Shown here in pieces: positions 47,330 to 56,737 of a stretch of 64,000 nt of DNA (within the stretch, counting starts at the first letter, position 1; each line of letters starts with the position of its first letter). A program made the position numbers and the translations under genes. The DNA lies in the NCBI RefSeq assembly GCF_036884275.1, contig NZ_CP145607.1:1227001-1291000 (forward strand), written 5' to 3'. This stretch comes from Sphingomonas kaistensis. Lineage in GTDB: Bacteria; Pseudomonadota; Alphaproteobacteria; Sphingomonadales; Sphingomonadaceae. Below the pieces are notes generated by a model. That model searched no databases, was not told the DNA's origin, and was given only the letters and a program-made list of their open reading frames with translations.

Positions 47330-48025
47330 TTACGCCACGCCCTCTTCGAGCTGGACCTTGATGCCCGGGCCCATCGAGGAGCTGATCGCTGCCTTCTTCA
47401 GATACTTGCCCTTGGCACCGGCCGGCTTGGCCTTGGTGATGGCGTCGACGAACGCGTCATAATTGGCGCGCAGGTCTTCGGCGGCGAAGCTCGCCTTGCC
47501 GATGCCGGCGTGGATGATCCCGGCCTTTTCGACGCGGAACTCGATCTGGCCGGCCTTGGCGTCGGTGACAGCCTTGGTGACGTCCATGGTGACGGTGCCG
47601 AGCTTCGGGTTCGGCATCAGGCCCTTGGGACCCAGCACCTTACCGAGGCGACCGACGACGCCCATCATGTCCGGCGTCGCGATGACGCGGTCATAGTCGA
47701 GCTTGCCGGCCTGCATTTCTTCCATCAGATCCTCGGCCCCGACGCGGTCGGCACCGGCGGCAGTCGCTTCGTCGGCCTTGCCGCCCTTGGCGAACACGGC
47801 GACGCGAACGGTCTTGCCGGTGCCCTTGGGCAGGTTGACGACGCCGCGGACCATCTGGTCCGCGTGACGCGGATCGACGCCGAGGTTCAGCGCGACTTCG
47901 ATCGATTCGTCGAACTTGGCGGTGGCCAGCGTCTTGGCGAGGCTGATCGCCTCGTCGACGCCGTACAGCTTCTCGCGGTCGACCTGGTCGGCCTGGCTCT
48001 TCTGCTTCTTGGTCAGCTTGGCCAT
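47330..48025 (-). CDS. rplA: 50S ribosomal protein L1
   Basis: 231 residues, full length. [12 protein letters not shown] and the RNA-binding segments [20 protein letters not shown] are diagnostic. It builds the L1 stalk and can repress its own operon. It is 4 bases downstream of rplK. Confidence 0.99.
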   Translation of the reverse strand: MAKLTKKQKSQADQVDREKLYGVDEAISLAKTLATAKFDESIEVALNLGVDPRHADQMVRGVVNLPKGTGKTVRVAVFAKGGKADEATAAGADRVGAEDLMEEMQAGKLDYDRVIATPDMMGVVGRLGKVLGPKGLMPNPKLGTVTMDVTKAVTDAKAGQIEFRVEKAGIIHAGIGKASFAAEDLRANYDAFVDAITKAKPAGAKGKYLKKAAISSSMGPGIKVQLEEGVA

Positions 48026-48029
48026 GTTC

Positions 48030-48461
48030 TTAGCCCTCCACCACTTCGAGGCCCATCGCGCGGGCGCTGCCTTCGATGATCTTGGTCGCCGCCTCGATAT
48101 CGTTGGCGTTCAGATCCTTCATCTTCGCTTCGGCGATCTCGCTCAGCTGGCTGCGCTTGATCTTGCCCGCGGAGACCTTGCCCGGCTCCTTCGAACCCGA
48201 CTTCAGGCCAGCGGCCTTCTTGATCAGGAAGCTGGCCGGCGGGGTCTTGGTGGCGAAGGAGAAGGAGCGATCCGCATAGACGGTGATCACCGTCGGGATC
48301 GGCATGCCCTTTTCCATTTCCTGCGTCGACGCGTTGAACGCCTTACAGAATTCCATGATGTTGACGCCGCGCTGACCCAGCGCAGGGCCGATCGGCGGGG
48401 ACGGGTTGGCGGCGCCGGCCGGCACCTGCAGCTTGATATAGCCGGTAATCTTCTTGGCCAT
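48030..48461 (-). CDS. rplK: 50S ribosomal protein L11
   Basis: 143 residues from ATG 48461 ([16 protein letters not shown]). [20 protein letters not shown] is the highly conserved N-terminal segment that contacts thiopeptide antibiotics and factors. An upstream ATG two codons earlier is less likely. Confidence 0.99.
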   Translation of the reverse strand: MAKKITGYIKLQVPAGAANPSPPIGPALGQRGVNIMEFCKAFNASTQEMEKGMPIPTVITVYADRSFSFATKTPPASFLIKKAAGLKSGSKEPGKVSAGKIKRSQLSEIAEAKMKDLNANDIEAATKIIEGSARAMGLEVVEG

Positions 48462-48593
48462 GATCACTCTCTTCTGCCCCGAAAGGCGGGGCGGTTCAGT
48501 TTAGCGGTTCAAGCGGCCGCGTGATGACACGCGACCTCCCGCAAAGGCTCCAGTGATGCTGGAAGGCGGCGCCCCTAGCAGAGGCGAGCGCGA

Positions 48594-48848
48594 TTAGGAA
48601 GGGGTCTTGGGAGGTGGCGCGTCCTTCGGCGCCGGCGCGGGTTTGCCCGGCACCGGTTCGACCAGGTCACCGGGGCTCTTGTGCGGCGGATCGACTTCCG
48701 CCGGCGGCTGCCAGGGTGAAGGGACGATCTTGTCGCCAGCGCGCGTTTGCGCGGTCGGCTTGGGCATCTCAGCGTCGGCTCCCTTTTTCGTCGAGCATGC
48801 CGACAGTGCCGCTGCGGCGACCATGAGAAACGGGATTGCATCGATCAT
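48594..48848 (-). CDS. Proline-rich small lipoprotein
   Basis: 84 residues. MIDAIPFLMVAAAALSAC has a lipobox (ALSAC), then a Lys/Pro-rich mature part (PGKPAPAPKDAPPPKTPS at the end). Probably a surface or periplasmic lipoprotein with an extended tail. It lies upstream of rplK on the same strand. No family recognised. Confidence 0.6.
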   Translation of the reverse strand: MIDAIPFLMVAAAALSACSTKKGADAEMPKPTAQTRAGDKIVPSPWQPPAEVDPPHKSPGDLVEPVPGKPAPAPKDAPPPKTPS

Positions 48849-49052
48849 GAAAAACCATTCCCCATGAAACTGTTAGGCGGGCATGAAAAAGTTTCAATAA
48901 GGTTATTGACGTCCAATTCAACACGCAATACGCCTGTTAACGGCTCGTAAAGCCATTGATTCTTCTCAACTTTTTGTCGGTTCGCTACAGCGGGCGGCAC
49001 GCGTTCTGCGCGGCCGTTGCGGGGGGCGGCCGTGTGCTGAAGGGGATAGCAG

Positions 49053-51221
49053 TTGTCGAACGAAGTGATCGCACATGACCCGGGTAATCTTGATTGCGTG
49101 TGCCCCGGCTGTTCCATGCCTGTTGCCGAATCCAACGACACGGTTCCCGCCCTCGATGCCTCGCTCGATCCGCAGGCTGGCGGTTCACTCAACGGCAAGC
49201 CGATCTTCTCCGCCACGCAGGTTGCGGCCTATCTGAACCGCACCGGTGGGGGCTGGGTCGACGGCACCAACGACAGCGGGCTCGAAGGACGCCAGAACAA
49301 CATCGGCGACGACAACAAGGTCATCACCTTCGGCTTCTTCAACACACAGGCGCAGGTTGCAGCCAACGGCTACACCTACGTCGCGAACAACGCCCAAGGC
49401 GTTCCCACCAACTACGGTCTGGCCGAGTACTTCAACTTTGCGGCCTTCACGACTGCGCAGCGCGACGCGACCCGCGAAATCATGCAGTCGTGGGACGATG
49501 TCGCCGCGGTCAGCTTTCGCGAGACCAGCGCCGACGATGCCGACATGAACTTCGGCAATCTCGCCAGTGCGCCGACCACCCAGGCGTATGCCCGTATCCC
49601 GACCGCGTCGCTCGACACGCTGCTCGGCGGGCAGGTGCGCGAGATCGGCGGCGACAGCTGGATTTCGGCAAGCCAGGCCAGCAACTTCCAGCTCGACGAG
49701 GGCGGCTACGGCCTCCAAACGCTGCTTCACGAAGCCGGCCACAGCCTCGGCCTCAGCCACCCGGGTGCGTATAACGCCGCGCCGGGCCTCTCGATCACCT
49801 ACGGCGCCAACGCCGAATATGCGCAGGACACCCGGGCCTATTCGGTCATGTCCTATTTCAACGCCAGCTCGCTCGGCGCGCGTCACTTCGACTTCAACAT
49901 TTCGACCACGGTCTATTCGGGCGTGCCGCTGATCCACGACATCGCGGCGATCCAGCGCATGTATGGCGCCGACATGACCACTCGTACTGGCGACACGGTC
50001 TATGGCTTCAACAGCAATGCCGGGCGCGACAGCTACGACTTCACCAAGACCCCGGCCCCGATCATGGCGATCTGGGACGCTGGCGGAAACGACACCATCG
50101 ATGCGTCGGGCTATGCGACGCGGCAGGTGATCGACCTGACGCCGGGCTCGCTCAGCAGCATCGGCGGCGTCACCTTCGACACCGCGCCGACCTATGAGCA
50201 GGTGGTGGCCAATCGGACCGCCGCCGGGATCTCAAATGCGACTTATACTCGCGCAGTCTATGATACCAACATGGCCGCGCTGAAGGCCAATCCGGAAGTG
50301 GGCCGGCTGACCGATAACGTCGGCATCGCCTATGGCGCGATCATCGAGAATGCGATCGGCGGTTCGGGCGCCGACACCATCATCGGCAACAGCGTCGACA
50401 ACATTCTGCGCGGCAATGCGGGCAACGATCTGCTCGCCGGTGGCGCCGGAAACGATCTGCTGGACGGCGGGACTGGTGATGACGAAATGCTCGGCGGCCT
50501 CGGTAACGATCGCTTCAGCGTCGATTCGGCCGGCGACAAGGTCGTCGAACTGGCCGACCAAGGCATCGACAGCGTCATCAGCTCGGTGAACTATGCGCTG
50601 ACCGACAATGTCGAGAACCTCACGCTGACCGGGGCGGCCGTTTCGGGCACCGGCAACGATCTCGACAACGTCATCACCGGCAATGCGCTCGCCAACATCC
50701 TCGTCGGCGGCGCGGGCAACGACCGCCTGGTCGGCGGCGATGGCCGCGACTTCATGACTGGGGGCAGCGGCGCCGACGTGTTCGTCGCCGAAAAGAACAG
50801 CATGAAATCGACCGGCAAGAGCGGCAGCTTCTCGACCGACACGATCACCGACTTCGTGGCCGGCACTGACAAGATCGATCTCAGCGGCTTCGGCTTCACC
50901 GATATCCGGGTGATCGGTCTCGGTGCCAATCGCGAGAAGGGTAACATCTCGATCCGGGAATTCGACAGCGTGAAGGGTGCCGAGACGGCGCTTGGCTACG
51001 ACATCGACGGTATCGACGGGCCGAGCACCTACACGGGCAAGGTCACGATCGTGTACATCAACATCGATGGCGGCGCTCCGGACATCGCCCTTTCGCTGCT
51101 CGGGACGTCGGGCGTCACCGCCAACGACTTCCTGTGGCAGACTTCGGCCGCGTCGAGTGTCGATCTGGTCGGCACGGCGGGCACCTCGGGCATGGCGATG
51201 CAGAACTACATGTTCGGCTGA
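49053..51221 (+). CDS. RTX-type serralysin-like metalloprotease (M10)
   Basis: 722 residues from TTG 49053 behind AAGGGGA. The zinc site HEAGHSLGLSH uses His226, His230 and His236, with Glu227 catalytic. The Met-turn SVMSY has Met266. Glycine-rich Ca2+-binding nonapeptides occur at about 453-487 (GGAGNDLLDGG) and 551-578. A C-terminal beta domain (about 590-722) fits type I secretion without a signal peptide. Pro-region: residues 1-45 contain Cys15, Cys17 and Cys20 (LDCVCPGC), unusual in serralysins. No ABC exporter, membrane-fusion protein or inhibitor gene is adjacent. Confidence 0.9.
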   Translation: MSNEVIAHDPGNLDCVCPGCSMPVAESNDTVPALDASLDPQAGGSLNGKPIFSATQVAAYLNRTGGGWVDGTNDSGLEGRQNNIGDDNKVITFGFFNTQAQVAANGYTYVANNAQGVPTNYGLAEYFNFAAFTTAQRDATREIMQSWDDVAAVSFRETSADDADMNFGNLASAPTTQAYARIPTASLDTLLGGQVREIGGDSWISASQASNFQLDEGGYGLQTLLHEAGHSLGLSHPGAYNAAPGLSITYGANAEYAQDTRAYSVMSYFNASSLGARHFDFNISTTVYSGVPLIHDIAAIQRMYGADMTTRTGDTVYGFNSNAGRDSYDFTKTPAPIMAIWDAGGNDTIDASGYATRQVIDLTPGSLSSIGGVTFDTAPTYEQVVANRTAAGISNATYTRAVYDTNMAALKANPEVGRLTDNVGIAYGAIIENAIGGSGADTIIGNSVDNILRGNAGNDLLAGGAGNDLLDGGTGDDEMLGGLGNDRFSVDSAGDKVVELADQGIDSVISSVNYALTDNVENLTLTGAAVSGTGNDLDNVITGNALANILVGGAGNDRLVGGDGRDFMTGGSGADVFVAEKNSMKSTGKSGSFSTDTITDFVAGTDKIDLSGFGFTDIRVIGLGANREKGNISIREFDSVKGAETALGYDIDGIDGPSTYTGKVTIVYINIDGGAPDIALSLLGTSGVTANDFLWQTSAASSVDLVGTAGTSGMAMQNYMFG

Positions 51222-51244
51222 TCGCCGATCGCTGACGACTAAGG

Positions 51245-51281
51245 AGAGCCGGGAAGGTGCACTGCCTTCCCGGCTCTTCTT
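51245..51281 (+). terminator. Terminator after the metalloprotease gene
   Basis: GAGCCGGGAAGG (51246-51257) and CCTTCCCGGCTC (51265-51276) form a perfect 12-bp stem, followed by TTCTTG. Located 24 bases after the stop. Confidence 0.8.
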
Positions 51282-51325
51282 GCGTCTGACGGGCCCATTG
51301 TCGAACGCGGCTCGTTCGCCTCTTC

Positions 51326-52099
51326 ATGATACAGATGATCGATCACGGGCGCGGCAAGCCGCTGCTACTAGTGCATGGCCTCGGCAGCAGCGGACATGCA
51401 TGGGAGCCGGTGATCGCCCCGCTGGCGGAAGCGCGGCGGGTGATGGTGATCGACCTGCCGGGGCACGGAGCGAGCCCTGCGGAACCAGACAGCGAGACCT
51501 TTGCGGGGCTGGTACGATCGGTCTCCGAATGGCTCGAGACGACCCGCATGACCGGGGTCGACATGGTCGGCAGCTCGATGGGCGCCCGGCTCGTACTTGA
51601 GCTCGCCCGGCGCGGACTTGCCGGCAATGTCGTGGCGCTTGATCCCGGCGGCTTCTGGGAAGGGTGGGAGCGCAAGTTCCTGGTGACAACGCTCACGGCG
51701 TCGCGGGCACTGGTCAGCACGTTGAAGCCAGCGCTTCCGCGCCTCGCCGCCAACAAGGTCAGCCGATCGGCCTTGCTGGCCCAGCTGTCGGCGCGCCCGT
51801 GGGCGCTCGATGGCGCCTTCGTCGCCGAGGAACTGCGTGCCTTGGCCGACACGCCCACGGTGCCGTCGCTGGTGAAAGACCTGGGCTATGGCAAAGGTCA
51901 GACGGGCATCGCGGACACCGGCAAGCGGCTGGCGATCGGGTGGGGCCGCCACGACCGCCTGTGCTTGCCCGTGCAAGCCGGTCGCGCGACCGAGCGTTTC
52001 CCGAGCGCACGGCTCCACTGGTTCGAACACAGCGGCCATTTTCCGCTGTGGGACGAGCCGCGCGAGACGGTGAAGCTGATCGCGGAGGTCTGCGGATAG
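51326..52099 (+). CDS. Alpha/beta hydrolase
   Basis: 257 residues with the oxyanion loop LLVHGLGSSGHAW, nucleophile Ser in VGSSMGARL, and the acid and His in GRHDRLC and EHSGHFPLW. It belongs to the large MhpC/BioH-like group; substrate unknown. It converges on nusG; a CTGCGGA/TCCGCAG stem spans its stop codon (loop TAG). Confidence 0.85.
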   Translation: MIQMIDHGRGKPLLLVHGLGSSGHAWEPVIAPLAEARRVMVIDLPGHGASPAEPDSETFAGLVRSVSEWLETTRMTGVDMVGSSMGARLVLELARRGLAGNVVALDPGGFWEGWERKFLVTTLTASRALVSTLKPALPRLAANKVSRSALLAQLSARPWALDGAFVAEELRALADTPTVPSLVKDLGYGKGQTGIADTGKRLAIGWGRHDRLCLPVQAGRATERFPSARLHWFEHSGHFPLWDEPRETVKLIAEVCG

Positions 52100-52114
52100 T
52101 CCGCAGCCCCGCGC

Positions 52115-52654
52115 TTACTTGACCAGTTCGACCTGCTCGAACTCGAGCTCGACCGGGGTCGCGCGGCCGAAGATCGACACGCCGACCTTGACCCGGCCGC
52201 GGTCGAAATCGAGTTCCTCGACCACGCCGTTGAAGCTCGCGAACGGGCCGTCGAGCACCTTGACGCTGTCGCCGATCTCGTAGTCGACGTTGATCTTGGC
52301 CTTGGGCGCGGCGGCGGCGGCTTCTTCCTTTGTGTTGAGGATGCGCGCGGCCTCGGCTTCGCTGATTGCCTGCGGCTTGCCGTTCGGCCCGAGAAAGCCG
52401 GTCACCTTGGGCGTGTTCTTAACGAGGTGGTAGACGTCGTCGTTCATGCCGAGCTTGGCGAGCACGTAGCCCGGGAAGAACTTGCGGTCGCTGGTGACCT
52501 TCTTGCCGCGGCGGATCTCGGTCACCTTTTCGGTCGGCACTTCGACCGATTCGACGAGCTGCTCGAGGTTCAGGCGCTTGGCTTCCGACAGGATCGACTC
52601 GCGAACCTTGTTCTCGAAGCCCGAATAAGCGTGAATGATGTACCAGCGGGACAT
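52115..52654 (-). CDS. nusG: Transcription termination/antitermination protein NusG
   Basis: 179 residues: NGN domain (RWYIIHAYSGFENKVRESI), the loop KVTSDRKFFPGYVLA, and a C-terminal KOW domain (GDSVKVLDGPFASFNGVVEE). It binds RNA polymerase and links it to Rho or ribosomes. It is 10 bases downstream of secE. Confidence 0.99.
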   Translation of the reverse strand: MSRWYIIHAYSGFENKVRESILSEAKRLNLEQLVESVEVPTEKVTEIRRGKKVTSDRKFFPGYVLAKLGMNDDVYHLVKNTPKVTGFLGPNGKPQAISEAEAARILNTKEEAAAAAPKAKINVDYEIGDSVKVLDGPFASFNGVVEELDFDRGRVKVGVSIFGRATPVELEFEQVELVK

Positions 52655-52664
52655 GGGGAAACCC

Positions 52665-52862
52665 TTAAGCGAGCAGGCCGAGGAGGAACTGGACGATTGC
52701 GGCGAACGCGCTGTCCACGGCGAAGAAGAAGGTGGCGAGAATGGCGACCAGGATGAACACCATCACGGCGGTCACCCAGGTTTCCTTGCCGGTCGGCCAC
52801 ACGACCTTGCCCGCTTCGACGCGGACCTGGCGGATGAATTCGCCGGGGGATGTCTTGGCCAT
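52665..52862 (-). CDS. secE: Preprotein translocase subunit SecE
   Basis: 65 residues from ATG 52862. The short form has one membrane helix (about 38-60), preceded by the conserved amphipathic EFIRQVRVEAGKVVWPTGKE. It clamps SecY in the Sec translocon. secE-nusG order as in most bacteria, with tRNA-Trp about 1 kb upstream. Confidence 0.97.
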   Translation of the reverse strand: MAKTSPGEFIRQVRVEAGKVVWPTGKETWVTAVMVFILVAILATFFFAVDSAFAAIVQFLLGLLA

Positions 52863-52982
52863 GATCGGCGGCTGCCTCTTCAAGTGATAGAAAAACGAGG
52901 TCCGCGGATGGCTCCGCCGGACCTCGATCGAAGCGCCATGTAGCGCGACAGGCGGCGGGGTTCAAGGTTGGCGGGCGCGAGG

Positions 52983-53789
52983 CTAGCCGAGCGTTCCTCC
53001 GCGCCCCTCGAGGCGCACTTTGGCGTTCCTAGCGAATTCGGTAGCGGAGACAAGCAGGGAGGTGCCGCTCAGGAGCAATTGCGTGCAACTGGTGGTGATC
53101 CATCGCGTCCGCAATGCGCGGCGGTATTTGGCGACGAGGACGCTGCGGCAGGCATTGAAGTCGGGACCGACCGTGCCGCCGCTCTTATGACGCAGGTGGA
53201 AGTCGATCACCCACGCAGAGCGGCCGAGGATATCAGCCAGGATGCACAGGTCGGGACCGTAAAGGTGAAATCCGCCGATGTCGTGCGACAGGGCAAGGTT
53301 GGCGTCGCGGCGGACCAAGATGAAATTCTCGTCGAGCGAACTGACCTGGCTGGGAAATGGTCCGCGCCTCTGGTCGTCGCCATGGGGGTCGCTGATCCGA
53401 GCGAAACGGCGACCGCGCCCGGCGCCGCCCGCATTGCCGCACAGGGCCCAGTCGGGGCTGATGGCATCGAGTTCGGCAAGCCGCGCTTCGAGCACGGCAC
53501 GGTCATCGGTCAGTAGCAGCACATCCTGATGGCACAGGATGATATAGCGACCAGCAGCCTCCGTCAGGAAATGATTGTAGCCGTCATAGGCATCAGCGCC
53601 GTTGGCACCCGTGTTGTCTAAGAAAAGATACTCGCAATCGTCCGCACCGAAGCCGCCACGCTCGAACGTCGCCACCATTTCGGCATATTCGTCGGGCCGG
53701 GTGACCAGGGTGCAGACGGAGAAGACGATCTTTCCGCGATCGCGCCGGTCCAGGCGTCTGGGCGTTACCGTGCTCGCTGTCGTCGGCAT
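52983..53789 (-). CDS. Glycosyltransferase family 2-like protein
   Basis: 268 residues from ATG 53789 behind AAAGGAG. The N-terminal part has FSVCTLVTRPDEYAEM and YLFLDNTGANGADAYDGYN, then IILCHQDVLL where a GT-A DxD-like site would sit, and SLDENFILVRRD. This resembles GT2-type enzymes that modify surface glycans, with weak motif conservation. It separates secE from tRNA-Trp, which are usually neighbours. Confidence 0.6.
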   Translation of the reverse strand: MPTTASTVTPRRLDRRDRGKIVFSVCTLVTRPDEYAEMVATFERGGFGADDCEYLFLDNTGANGADAYDGYNHFLTEAAGRYIILCHQDVLLLTDDRAVLEARLAELDAISPDWALCGNAGGAGRGRRFARISDPHGDDQRRGPFPSQVSSLDENFILVRRDANLALSHDIGGFHLYGPDLCILADILGRSAWVIDFHLRHKSGGTVGPDFNACRSVLVAKYRRALRTRWITTSCTQLLLSGTSLLVSATEFARNAKVRLEGRGGTLG

Positions 53790-53861
53790 CGCATACTCCT
53801 TTTGCAAATGAAGTAGCGCAGCGGGGACCTGGTCAAACGGATCACCGTGATCGGAATGGCC

Positions 53862-53937
53862 TGGCAGGGGCAGAGGGACTCGAACCCACGACCCTCGGTT
53901 TTGGAGACCGATGCTCTACCAACTGAGCTATACCCCT
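53862..53937 (-). tRNA. tRNA-Trp (CCA)
   Basis: A 76-base cloverleaf on the minus strand: acceptor AGGGGTA/TGCCCCT, discriminator G, encoded CCA, D-loop AGCTCAGTTGGTAGAGC, anticodon CCA (53902-53904) and T-loop GGTTCGAGTCC. It precedes the secE-nusG block, as in many bacteria. Confidence 0.97.
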
Positions 53938-54794
53938 AAGGCCGAGTGCCGGTTAGCGGGGGCGTCCGCGTCTGGCAAGGCGCTCGTCTCCGCGGGCCCG
54001 ATCGGAGGTGCCGCGGGCAGGGACGGAAGGATGCCCCAGAGGCGAAGCGGGAAGGCCAGCAGTTCGCCCACGGTGCGCGGCGAGGCGGCTTCGTGGATGC
54101 CGACCTGGGGCCATTGGCCTTTGTCCGGCATGACCTGCGTGCCGAACAATCGGTCCCAGAAGGAAAACAGGATCGAGAAATTGCGGTCGAAATGCCGTTC
54201 CTCGAGGCTGTGATGAATGCGGTGAAAGGCCGGGTCGACGAACAGGTGGCGGAGGGGTCCGAAGCCGAGTTTTACGGGGGAGTGGATGAAGAGCTGGAGG
54301 AAGAAGACCACTGTCGAGACCAAGGCCGGCACCGCGATGCTGCCGAAATCGATCAGCGAGAGGGGGACCGTGATCAGCGCGAACATCGGCAGGAATTGCG
54401 CGGGATGGCTGTAGCTGTTGGCGGCGCTCAACTGCTCGACCGAATGGTGGACGGCGTGCACCGGCCAGAAGAAGCGATGTTCGAAGCGGTGCTCCCAGTA
54501 CATCAGGAAATCGGTCACCAGCAGGGTGAGGAAGGTGGTGCCGACCAGACCCAGTCCGAGCGGTGCAAGGTGAACGAGGGGGCCGACCCCGAGCGTCGCC
54601 CACAGGAGCTTGAGCGGAATGGCGACAAGGATGGCGAAGACGGGGTTGAGCAGCCCGAACAGCACGCCGGGCCAGCGCTCGGCCCAGCGGAACGCGCCGC
54701 GGCTGTTGACTCGCTCGACCAAGGTGCAGAGCAACAGCAGGACGCCGGTCGCGACGATCGCGCCGCTGATCTGATGAACTAGAGTGCCGCCCAC
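53928..54794 (-). CDS. Sterol desaturase/fatty acid hydroxylase-family membrane enzyme
   Basis: 288 residues, about five to six helices. The di-iron histidine boxes are HRFEHR, HAVHHS and HRIHHS, in the order expected of the superfamily, which hydroxylates or desaturates lipids using O2. The TAG stop lies inside the first 10 bases of tRNA-Trp on the same strand, so the two transcripts overlap. Lipid substrate unknown (carotenoid, sphingolipid or hopanoid are options). Confidence 0.85.
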   Translation of the reverse strand: MGGTLVHQISGAIVATGVLLLLCTLVERVNSRGAFRWAERWPGVLFGLLNPVFAILVAIPLKLLWATLGVGPLVHLAPLGLGLVGTTFLTLLVTDFLMYWEHRFEHRFFWPVHAVHHSVEQLSAANSYSHPAQFLPMFALITVPLSLIDFGSIAVPALVSTVVFFLQLFIHSPVKLGFGPLRHLFVDPAFHRIHHSLEERHFDRNFSILFSFWDRLFGTQVMPDKGQWPQVGIHEAASPRTVGELLAFPLRLWGILPSLPAAPPIGPAETSALPDADAPANRHSALGV

Positions 54795-54854
54795 GTGTCC
54801 TGTCGTCCCGATGCTTCGGGGACATGTGGACCGACCGTGGTTAGCAAGTCGTTA

Positions 54855-56603
54855 TCAGGCGGCGAGATCCAGCGGCACGATCTCGCCCGACAGGTAGAGA
54901 TTGCGGGCCTTGGTGCGGCTCAATTTGCCCGAGCTGGTGCGCGGCAGGCTGCGCGGCGGGATGAGTTCGACCACCGGGCTCATCCCGATGATGGCGCGGA
55001 CCCGTTCCTTGATGTCGTCGCGCAGGCGGGTTCGCTCCTGCAGATCGCTAACGCGGCAATGGACCAGTACCGCCGGCTGTTCTTCGCCGCTCGGCCCGGT
55101 GATCGCGAAGGCGGCGATGTCGCCCGACTTGAAGCCGGGGAGCTGTTCGACCGCCCATTCGATATCCTGCGGCCAATGATTGCGGCCGTTGATGATGATC
55201 ATGTCCTTGGCGCGGCCGACGATGAAGATGTAGCCGCCCGACAGATACCCCATGTCGCCAGTGTCGAGCCAGCCGCCGAGCATGCAGGCGTCGGTCGCCT
55301 CCTGGTCGCGATAATAGCCGACCATGATGCTGGCGCCGCGGACCCAGACCTTGCCGATCTCGCGGTCGGCGAGAAGCTCGCCGTCAGCGCCCCGGACTTC
55401 GATTTCCATACCTTCGACGGCGCGGCCGCAGTTGACGATGGCGCGGTAGCGCTTGGGCCGATCCTCGCCGTCTTCGGCGGCAGCGCCGGAGAGTTGGCTT
55501 TCCTCGACCAGTTCGAGGCGAATGCCTTCGCCCGGCGGCATCAGGCTGACCGCCAGCGTCGCTTCGGCAAGACCGTAGGACGGGCAGAAGGCGCTCGCCT
55601 GGAAGCCCGCGTCGGCGAAGGCGTCGACGAAGGCTTGCATGACGTCGGGACGGATCATGTCCGCGCCGTTGCCCGCAATCCGCCAGCGCGACAGGTCGAA
55701 GCGCTCACCGGCCTTGATTTGCGAGCTCATGCGGCGGGCGCAGATGTCGTAGCCGAAGGTCGGCGAATAGGAGAGGGTGGTGCCGGGGTTGCGGCTGATG
55801 AGGTCGAGCCAGGCGAGCGGACGGCGGGCGAAATCCTCCGTCTTCATATAGTCGACGCTGATCTGGTTCGCGAGCGGCGACAGGAGGCAGCCGACCAGGC
55901 CCATATCGTGGTACCAGGGCAGCCAGCTGATGCAGCGATCGGTTTCCTCGACCTTGAGGCCGAGGCTGTGGGCGCGGAGGTTGTCGAGCAGCGCGTGGTG
56001 GGTGACCGCGACGCCATGCGGGAAGCGGGTCGATCCGCTGCTGTATTGCAGATAGGCGATGTCTTCCGACTGACTTTCGGGTAGCGCGGCGTCGGCATCG
56101 AAGCTTGCGGCGTCGAGTTGGTCCCAGCTCATCGCCTTCACCTCGCGGCGGGCGGCGGCTTCCTGACAGAAGTCGGCGAGTTCGTTCGGATACAGGAACA
56201 GCGCGGGGTCCGAGCTGCCGAGCATCACCGAAAGCTGCTCGACATAGGCTTCGCGGCCGCCGAAGCTGGTCGGCAGCGGCAGCGGCACGGGCCACAGGCC
56301 GGCATAGACCGCGCCGAAAAAGCCGGCGGCGAACTCCGGCCCGGTCTCGGCCACCAGGGCGACGCGCTCCCCCTTGGCGAGGCCGAGCGCGAGAAAGCGG
56401 CGGGCGTGGTCGAGCGCGGCGGTGCGCAGCTCGGCATAGGTATAGGATTGCTTCAGCGTGCCGCGCGGGTCGTGGAAGTTCAGGCCGCGAGCGCCGGTCG
56501 CGGCATAATCGAGCGCTTCGCCAAGCGTGCCGAAATCGGCCAGCCGGCGCGGCAGGTCGTCGCGGGTCGGGGTCGCGCCCGGCGGGGCCAGCGGGTTGGT
56601 CAT
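54855..56603 (-). CDS. Fatty acyl-AMP ligase (FAAL)
   Basis: 582 residues from ATG 56603. The ANL fold has YLQYSSGSTRFPHGV (P-loop, 184-198), WLPWYHDMGLVG, CPSYGLAEATLAVS and WLDTGDMGYL. A C-terminal lysine sits at 560 in TSSGKLSR. The WYHDMGL and YGLAEATL segments and overall layout fit FAAL/FadD32-like enzymes, which make acyl-adenylates and pass them to a carrier protein rather than to CoA. No polyketide synthase or acyl carrier gene is adjacent. Confidence 0.85.
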   Translation of the reverse strand: MTNPLAPPGATPTRDDLPRRLADFGTLGEALDYAATGARGLNFHDPRGTLKQSYTYAELRTAALDHARRFLALGLAKGERVALVAETGPEFAAGFFGAVYAGLWPVPLPLPTSFGGREAYVEQLSVMLGSSDPALFLYPNELADFCQEAAARREVKAMSWDQLDAASFDADAALPESQSEDIAYLQYSSGSTRFPHGVAVTHHALLDNLRAHSLGLKVEETDRCISWLPWYHDMGLVGCLLSPLANQISVDYMKTEDFARRPLAWLDLISRNPGTTLSYSPTFGYDICARRMSSQIKAGERFDLSRWRIAGNGADMIRPDVMQAFVDAFADAGFQASAFCPSYGLAEATLAVSLMPPGEGIRLELVEESQLSGAAAEDGEDRPKRYRAIVNCGRAVEGMEIEVRGADGELLADREIGKVWVRGASIMVGYYRDQEATDACMLGGWLDTGDMGYLSGGYIFIVGRAKDMIIINGRNHWPQDIEWAVEQLPGFKSGDIAAFAITGPSGEEQPAVLVHCRVSDLQERTRLRDDIKERVRAIIGMSPVVELIPPRSLPRTSSGKLSRTKARNLYLSGEIVPLDLAA

Positions 56604-56737
56604 GGTGGTGGCGTCCGGCACGCTGGTCCTGTCCTGGCTTGTTCGTGTTGAAAAACCCATGCGGCGAGCAGCGCCGCACACGCCTTTATCCACCGTGGTT
56701 GTTCGCGTCCGACTGTGGCACAAAGAGGGCATATGGG

